Shown here: positions 15,353-19,366 of the stretch, piece after piece
How the letters are laid out: each line of letters opens with the position of its first letter
How positions within the stretch are numbered: the stretch's first letter is position 1
Origin: JBMNKL01 sp050261495
Lineage (GTDB): Bacteria > Bacillota > Clostridia > Acetivibrionales > DTU013
DNA: 19,366 bases
Assembly: GCA_050261495.1 (NCBI GenBank)
Contig: JBLNDI010000043.1
Span: forward strand, 1-19,366
Reading direction: 5' to 3'
Translations under genes and position numbers: made by a program
Notes under the pieces: model-generated
Told to the model about the DNA's origin: nothing
Databases searched by the model: none
Seen by the model: the letters and a program-made list of their open reading frames with translations, nothing else

Positions 15353-15808
15353 TTGCTGCATGAACTAATCAATAAAAATCGTGTGGATTTTTACAATGTT
15401 AAATTTGAAAATTGGGAGGATGCTATCAAAGCATCATGTCGTACACTGCTTGCAGATGGTTCCATTACATGGGAATACGTTGAGGATATCATCAAGTGTA
15501 TCAAGGAGCATGGACCATATATAGTAATTACCAGAAATGTGGCTATTCCCCATGCCAAAGTTAATGTGCGCGGTGTCAACGCAAGTGCCATTAGCTTCAC
15601 CAAGATGTTGTATCCTGTCTCATTTGAGAGAGGAAATCCCGAAAAAGATGCCACGCTTTTTTTTACACTTGCGGCAAGCAATATTGATGAGCATTATTCC
15701 AACATGGAAAAGCTAGCCGGGCTTTTGCTTAACGAGAATATTCTGGCTGATTTGCTTGCAGTAAATTCATTGGACGAATTAAAGGCGGTTGCAGATAAAT
15801 ATAAGTGA
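15353..15808 (+). CDS. PTS IIA component, ascorbate/mannitol (UlaC) type
   Basis: Cytoplasmic phosphocarrier of 151 residues, of the fructose/mannitol-like IIA fold (PTS_EIIA_2), closest in pattern to UlaC. It takes phosphate from HPr. NWEDAIKASCRTLLADGSI at 20-38 and IKEHGPYIVITRNVAIPHAKV lead to the phosphorylated histidine H67 in IPHAK. A second conserved histidine lies in ASNIDEHYSNMEKLAGLL. The start is TTG 15353, with GGGAGGGAG (15337-15345) 7 bases upstream. It works with the IIB and IIC of this operon, and the phosphate donor HPr is encoded next. Confidence 0.92.
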   Translation: MLHELINKNRVDFYNVKFENWEDAIKASCRTLLADGSITWEYVEDIIKCIKEHGPYIVITRNVAIPHAKVNVRGVNASAISFTKMLYPVSFERGNPEKDATLFFTLAASNIDEHYSNMEKLAGLLLNENILADLLAVNSLDELKAVADKYK

Positions 15809-15836
15809 AAATAGAGTTGTAATTGGAGGAATAGAT

Positions 15837-16097
15837 ATGGTATCCAAAACAATAAAGGTGGTAAATCCCTCCGGTATCCATGCTCGCCCGGCCACTCAAG
15901 TTGTGGAATTTGCAAAGAATTACCCCGGAAAGGTTGAAGTAATAAAGGGAGAGAAAGTCGGTGACCTTAAAAGTATACTGATGGTACTTTCGATGGGACT
16001 TAAAAAGGGCACGGAAATTACATTGCGGGTGACAGGAGAAAATGAGCAGGAGTTCCTGGATTCAATCGTGGAATTTATTCAAAATCTGGAGGAATAA
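15837..16097 (+). CDS. ptsH: Phosphocarrier protein HPr
   Basis: Small phosphocarrier of 86 residues that moves phosphate from Enzyme I to IIA. The EI phosphorylation site is H15 in NPSGIHARPA. The regulatory serine S46 is present in GDLKSILMVLSMG, the HPr kinase site of Gram-positive bacteria, so it could also report carbon status through CcpA-type control. The ATG at 15837 is chosen since GGAGGA ends 7 bases upstream and residue numbering then gives the canonical H15 and S46; an in-frame ATG at 15789 overlaps the IIA gene. Six bases separate it from the Enzyme I gene. Confidence 0.96.
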   Translation: MVSKTIKVVNPSGIHARPATQVVEFAKNYPGKVEVIKGEKVGDLKSILMVLSMGLKKGTEITLRVTGENEQEFLDSIVEFIQNLEE

Positions 16098-16103
16098 CGG
16101 CTG

Positions 16104-17807
16104 ATGGAAAGGTATTTTACCGGTGTTGCCGCTTCGGACGGTATTGCTATTGGGCTGGTTTACAAAATAGATAACACTTCCATCGAGGTTCCGTATAATG
16201 TTATAAAAGAAAGTCAAATAGATGAAGAAAAATCTCGTTACCGGGACGCTGTCGCCTATTGCTGCGCCCAGGTGCGGGAACAGATTAAGCGCTGCAATGA
16301 AAAGGAGCGGGCGGACATACTTAAATCTCATCTTGCCATCCTGGAAGATCCTTATATGGAACAGCTCACCATGAAGTATATTGAAGAATTACACTGTGTT
16401 GAACACGCCATTGCTCTTGCCACGGAGGAGATTGTTGCCGCTTTTGAAACCCTGGACGACGAACTTATAAAACAACGTATAGATGATATCAGGGATGAGA
16501 GCCGACGTATGCTGCGATATCTTCTAAAGCAGGAGAAACCGGAATTGGTAAATCTTAAGCAACCGGTGGTCGTGATTGCCCGGGATCTCGCGCCAAGTGA
16601 AACGGCTGCCATGGATTTCAGCAAAGTGCTGGGGTTTGTAACGGAACTAGGAGGCCGTACTTCACATACATCTATCATGGCTCGTAGTGCAGAGGTCCCG
16701 GCCGTAGTAGGTGTGAATGGAATTTTTTCAGCTGCAAAAGACGGAGATACAGTAATTTTGGACGGTTTAAACGGAACCGTCATTTTGAATCCTGTGCAGG
16801 ATACGCTTGCATGTTACAAAGAAAAACAGAAGCAGTTGTTATCTGAAAGGAAACGGCTGATGCAGCTTAAAACCATGCCTGCCGTTACACTGGATGGCAA
16901 GCGGGTGGAAATCGCGGCTAATATAGGAGCGGAGAAAGAATGCCTGCGTGCGTTGGAAATGGGCGCAGAAGGAATAGGCCTTTTACGCACCGAGTTCCTG
17001 TATATGGAAAACACCCGTTTCCCAAGCGAGGATGAGCAGTTTGCAGCCTACCGCTATGTTGCTAAAAACATGGAAAACAGGCCGGTAATCATACGTACGC
17101 TGGATATTGGAGGAGACAAGGATTTGCCTTACCACTCCTTCCCTCATGAAGATAATCCCTTTTTGGGGTGCCGTGCCATACGTTTCTGCCTTACCCGGGA
17201 GCAACTGTTCAAGGTGCAGTTGAGGGCAATATTGCGTGCGTCTGCTTTTGGAAAGGTACGCATAATGTATCCAATGGTCGTCTCTGTAGAGGAAGTCTTA
17301 TCCTGCCGCCGTATTTTAAGAACTTGCATGGACGAATTGGAAAATGAGGGAAAGCACTTCGACCCGGATATCGAGGTAGGCATTATGGTGGAAACCCCTG
17401 CAGCAGTTCTTATGGCGGATACACTGATAAAGCATGTCGATTTTTTTAGTATCGGCTCAAATGACTTAACCCAATATTTGCTTGCCGCAGACCGGGGCAA
17501 CGAGTCCGTCCGTTATCTGTATAATCCATTCGATCCTGCTGTTTTGCGTAGTATAAAGAAGGTAATCGATGCATCGCATAAGGTGGGAAAGTGGACCGGC
17601 ATGTGCGGTGAATTTGCGTCCGAGCCCAGGGCGGTTCCACTTTTATTGGGCATGGGATTGGATGAGTTTAGTGTGAGCCCGTCTTCTATACCTGTAATTA
17701 AGGAAATCATACGAAACGCACGCTACGAGGATGCAGCCGAGCTTGCGAAAGAGATACTGGCTCTTGAAACTGTATCAGAAGTTGAAAAGAGGTTAGGACA
17801 CCTATAA
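16104..17807 (+). CDS. ptsI: PTS Enzyme I (phosphoenolpyruvate-protein phosphotransferase)
   Basis: First enzyme of the phosphorelay; it takes phosphate from PEP and gives it to HPr in the cytoplasm. It has 567 residues, the normal length. The swivelling domain has the active histidine H188 in GGRTSHTSIMARS. The C-terminal PEP-binding barrel has GLLRTEFLYM, RTLDIGGDK, SIGSNDLTQY and the TGMCGEFASEP motif with C501, the catalytic acid/base position of the family. No defect is visible. It is the last gene of the operon, six bases after ptsH, and a terminator lies 63 bases past its stop. Whether the genome has another EI cannot be seen here. Confidence 0.97.
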   Translation: MERYFTGVAASDGIAIGLVYKIDNTSIEVPYNVIKESQIDEEKSRYRDAVAYCCAQVREQIKRCNEKERADILKSHLAILEDPYMEQLTMKYIEELHCVEHAIALATEEIVAAFETLDDELIKQRIDDIRDESRRMLRYLLKQEKPELVNLKQPVVVIARDLAPSETAAMDFSKVLGFVTELGGRTSHTSIMARSAEVPAVVGVNGIFSAAKDGDTVILDGLNGTVILNPVQDTLACYKEKQKQLLSERKRLMQLKTMPAVTLDGKRVEIAANIGAEKECLRALEMGAEGIGLLRTEFLYMENTRFPSEDEQFAAYRYVAKNMENRPVIIRTLDIGGDKDLPYHSFPHEDNPFLGCRAIRFCLTREQLFKVQLRAILRASAFGKVRIMYPMVVSVEEVLSCRRILRTCMDELENEGKHFDPDIEVGIMVETPAAVLMADTLIKHVDFFSIGSNDLTQYLLAADRGNESVRYLYNPFDPAVLRSIKKVIDASHKVGKWTGMCGEFASEPRAVPLLLGMGLDEFSVSPSSIPVIKEIIRNARYEDAAELAKEILALETVSEVEKRLGHL

Positions 17808-17869
17808 TTTTTTTATAATTTCCTTTCCTTTTGGGTTCTTTTATATTATTATTAATATTAATTTAACGT

Positions 17870-17895
17870 AAAAACAATCCTATTGGATTGTTTTT
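17870..17895 (+). terminator. Rho-independent terminator after ptsI
   Basis: AAAAACAATCC (17870-17880), loop TATT, GGATTGTTTTT (17885-17895). The stem is perfect but AT-rich at its base, and its 3' arm doubles as the T run. It ends the PTS operon and lies only 40 bases before the threonine synthase start. Confidence 0.75.
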
Positions 17896-17910
17896 AATTA
17901 GTTGTTTTAC

Positions 17911-17934
17911 CAGGGGGATATACAGGGGGATATA
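17911..17934 (+). repeat. Tandem duplicated ribosome-binding site, 12 bp x 2
   Basis: CAGGGGGATATA occurs twice head to tail (17911-17922 and 17923-17934), immediately before the ATG at 17936. The second copy puts AGGGGGA 5 bases from the start codon and is the working Shine-Dalgarno site; the first is too far away to act directly. Confidence 0.8.
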
Positions 17935-17935
17935 T

Positions 17936-19366
17936 ATGTATTATGAGAGTACTCGCGGCGGATTGAGGGATATATCGCCGGCGGATGCAATAAAGCGCGG
18001 GCTTGCTCCCGACGGAGGCCTTTTTGTGCCACAGGAACCGGTAATCCTGGAGCCTGAAGAGATACAGCGCCTTGCGGGTATGAATTACATGGAAAGGGCC
18101 GTTTTTATTCTCGGACGTTTCCTCGATGATTATTCCCGGGAAGAACTCGAGGAATGCGTAAAGGGAGCGTACGAGGGCTGCAAATTTGAAAACGGCAATG
18201 TCGCGCCTGTCGAAAAGCTTAACGGAAACGCATACATACTCGAACTCTGGCACGGGCCTACATGCGCCTTTAAAGATGTTGCGCTGCAGTTGCTTCCGCA
18301 CCTGTTAACGAGAGCCAACCGGAAAATGAAAGATGATTCCGAGACCGTCATCCTTGCGGCAACGTCGGGGGATACCGGCAAGGCGGCCCTGGAGGGTTTT
18401 AAGGACGTGGACGGGACAAGAATTATCGTGTTTTTCCCCGAGGACGGCGTCAGCCAGGTGCAAAAGATGCAGATGGTGACACAGGAGGGCGGAAATGTCC
18501 ATTCCATAGCTGTTAAAGGCAATTTTGACGATACGCAGAACGGCGTCAAGGCAATATTTTCGGATGCCGGCCTGAGAGAATTAATGCAGCAGAGAGGGTT
18601 CAAGTTCTCGTCGGCCAACTCCATCAACTGGGGCAGGCTTGTGCCGCAGATCGTGTACTATTTTTCGGCTTATGCGGACCTCCTGGCCGCAGGCGAAATA
18701 ACCATGGGCGAAAAAATCAATTTTACCGTACCCACGGGGAATTTTGGGAATATTCTTGCCGCATGGTATGCCCGTGCAATGGGCTTGCCTGTCGGAAAGC
18801 TGATTTGCGCGTCCAATGAGAACAATGTTCTGACTGAATTCATAAATACCGGGGTTTATGACCGCAACAGGGAATTTAAAAAGACCATAACACCGTCAAT
18901 GGATATCCTGATTTCAAGCAACCTGGAAAGACTTCTCTTTGAACTGAACGGCCACGACGGTCAGCAGGTGCTGGACTGGATGAGCAAGCTCAGGGAAAGC
19001 GGAAAATATGCGGTGAACGCGGAAGTGAAGCGGAAAGTATCCGAAATGTTCTGGGGTGCATATACAACCGAGGCTGAAACAATGAAAACGATAAAGGCCG
19101 TCTATGTAGATTACGGCTATGTCGTTGACACGCATACCGCGGTGGGGATAGACGCTTACGACAAGTACGTGATAGCTACCGGCGACATGACAAAAACGGT
19201 GATTGCATCGACCGCAAGTCCCTTTAAATTTGCCGGAAGCGTTGTCAGGGCGATATTTGGGGAGGAAGCGGTCCTTGGAGCGTCCGAATTCGAGCTGATC
19301 GGGATGCTGGCGGCCAGGTGCGGCCTGAAGATTCCTGCCGCGCTTGACGGTCTTTCGCAAAAGAAA
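17936..19366 (+). CDS. thrC: Threonine synthase (3' end cut by window edge)
   Basis: PLP-dependent enzyme that converts O-phosphohomoserine to threonine, the last step of threonine synthesis, in the cytoplasm. The 477 visible codons carry an intact frame up to the edge, and by family length about 20 residues should be missing. It belongs to the longer ThrC type (near 500 residues): MYYESTRGGLRDIS at the start, APDGGLFVP, then HGPTCAFKDVALQLLPHLL with the PLP lysine K113. TSGDTGKAALEGF and PTGNFGNILAAWYA are the phosphate and cofactor loops. ATG 17936 follows AGGGGGA. It uses the AGG-rich codons of the housekeeping genes, unlike the operon just upstream, and likely has its own promoter. Confidence 0.96.
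   Translation, partial: MYYESTRGGLRDISPADAIKRGLAPDGGLFVPQEPVILEPEEIQRLAGMNYMERAVFILGRFLDDYSREELEECVKGAYEGCKFENGNVAPVEKLNGNAYILELWHGPTCAFKDVALQLLPHLLTRANRKMKDDSETVILAATSGDTGKAALEGFKDVDGTRIIVFFPEDGVSQVQKMQMVTQEGGNVHSIAVKGNFDDTQNGVKAIFSDAGLRELMQQRGFKFSSANSINWGRLVPQIVYYFSAYADLLAAGEITMGEKINFTVPTGNFGNILAAWYARAMGLPVGKLICASNENNVLTEFINTGVYDRNREFKKTITPSMDILISSNLERLLFELNGHDGQQVLDWMSKLRESGKYAVNAEVKRKVSEMFWGAYTTEAETMKTIKAVYVDYGYVVDTHTAVGIDAYDKYVIATGDMTKTVIASTASPFKFAGSVVRAIFGEEAVLGASEFELIGMLAARCGLKIPAALDGLSQKK

Overview
The window looks like chromosome of an anaerobic Gram-positive bacterium of the class Clostridia. The evidence is sequence style and gene content only: a SecA ending in a SEC-C zinc motif, a YerC/YecD-type TrpR-like regulator, strong GGAGG-type ribosome binding sites, several TTG/GTG starts, and heavy AGG arginine use in the housekeeping genes. 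No species call is made.

Layout. Positions 1-250 are AT-rich and carry two or three direct repeats that resemble the end of an insertion sequence. A membrane glycosyltransferase (267-1454, +) converges on a GNAT-like acetyltransferase (1593-2720, -); a 14-bp tandem repeat and a terminator lie between them. A rightward housekeeping block follows: a YerC-like regulator, a doubtful small exported protein, secA, folC and a membrane-anchored TPR protein (2934-8893). After an AT-rich gap of about 420 bases comes a ten-gene operon (9314-17807). A partial threonine synthase gene (17936 to the right edge) closes the window.

The ten-gene operon is the most interesting part. In order it encodes a creatininase-family metal hydrolase, an UlaA/SgaT-type PTS IIC, a DeoR-family regulator, a UlaB-type IIB, a BtpA-family TIM barrel, a phosphotriesterase-family (COG1735) metal hydrolase, a second BtpA-family protein, a UlaC-type IIA, HPr and Enzyme I. 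It therefore carries a whole phosphorelay (EI, HPr, IIA, IIB, IIC) plus its own regulator and three kinds of cytoplasmic enzyme. It has a perfect-consensus sigma-A promoter (TTGACA-17-TATAAT at 9147-9175), an 11-bp inverted repeat around a Shine-Dalgarno sequence in the leader, a strong hairpin between deoR and the IIB gene, and a terminator at 17870-17895. Its arginine codons differ from the flanking genes, which suggests a transferred cassette.

Proposed logic (inference): a sugar-acid- or lactone-like solute related to ascorbate is imported and phosphorylated by the PTS. The phosphotriesterase-family enzyme opens a phosphorylated lactone (COG1735 members with sugar-lactone-phosphate lactonase activity are known). 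The creatininase-like and BtpA-like proteins carry out further steps that cannot be deduced from sequence. The set recalls the uncharacterised Escherichia coli sgc cluster, which also combines PTS components, a DeoR regulator and a BtpA-family protein (SgcQ), and the ula ascorbate system, but it matches neither.
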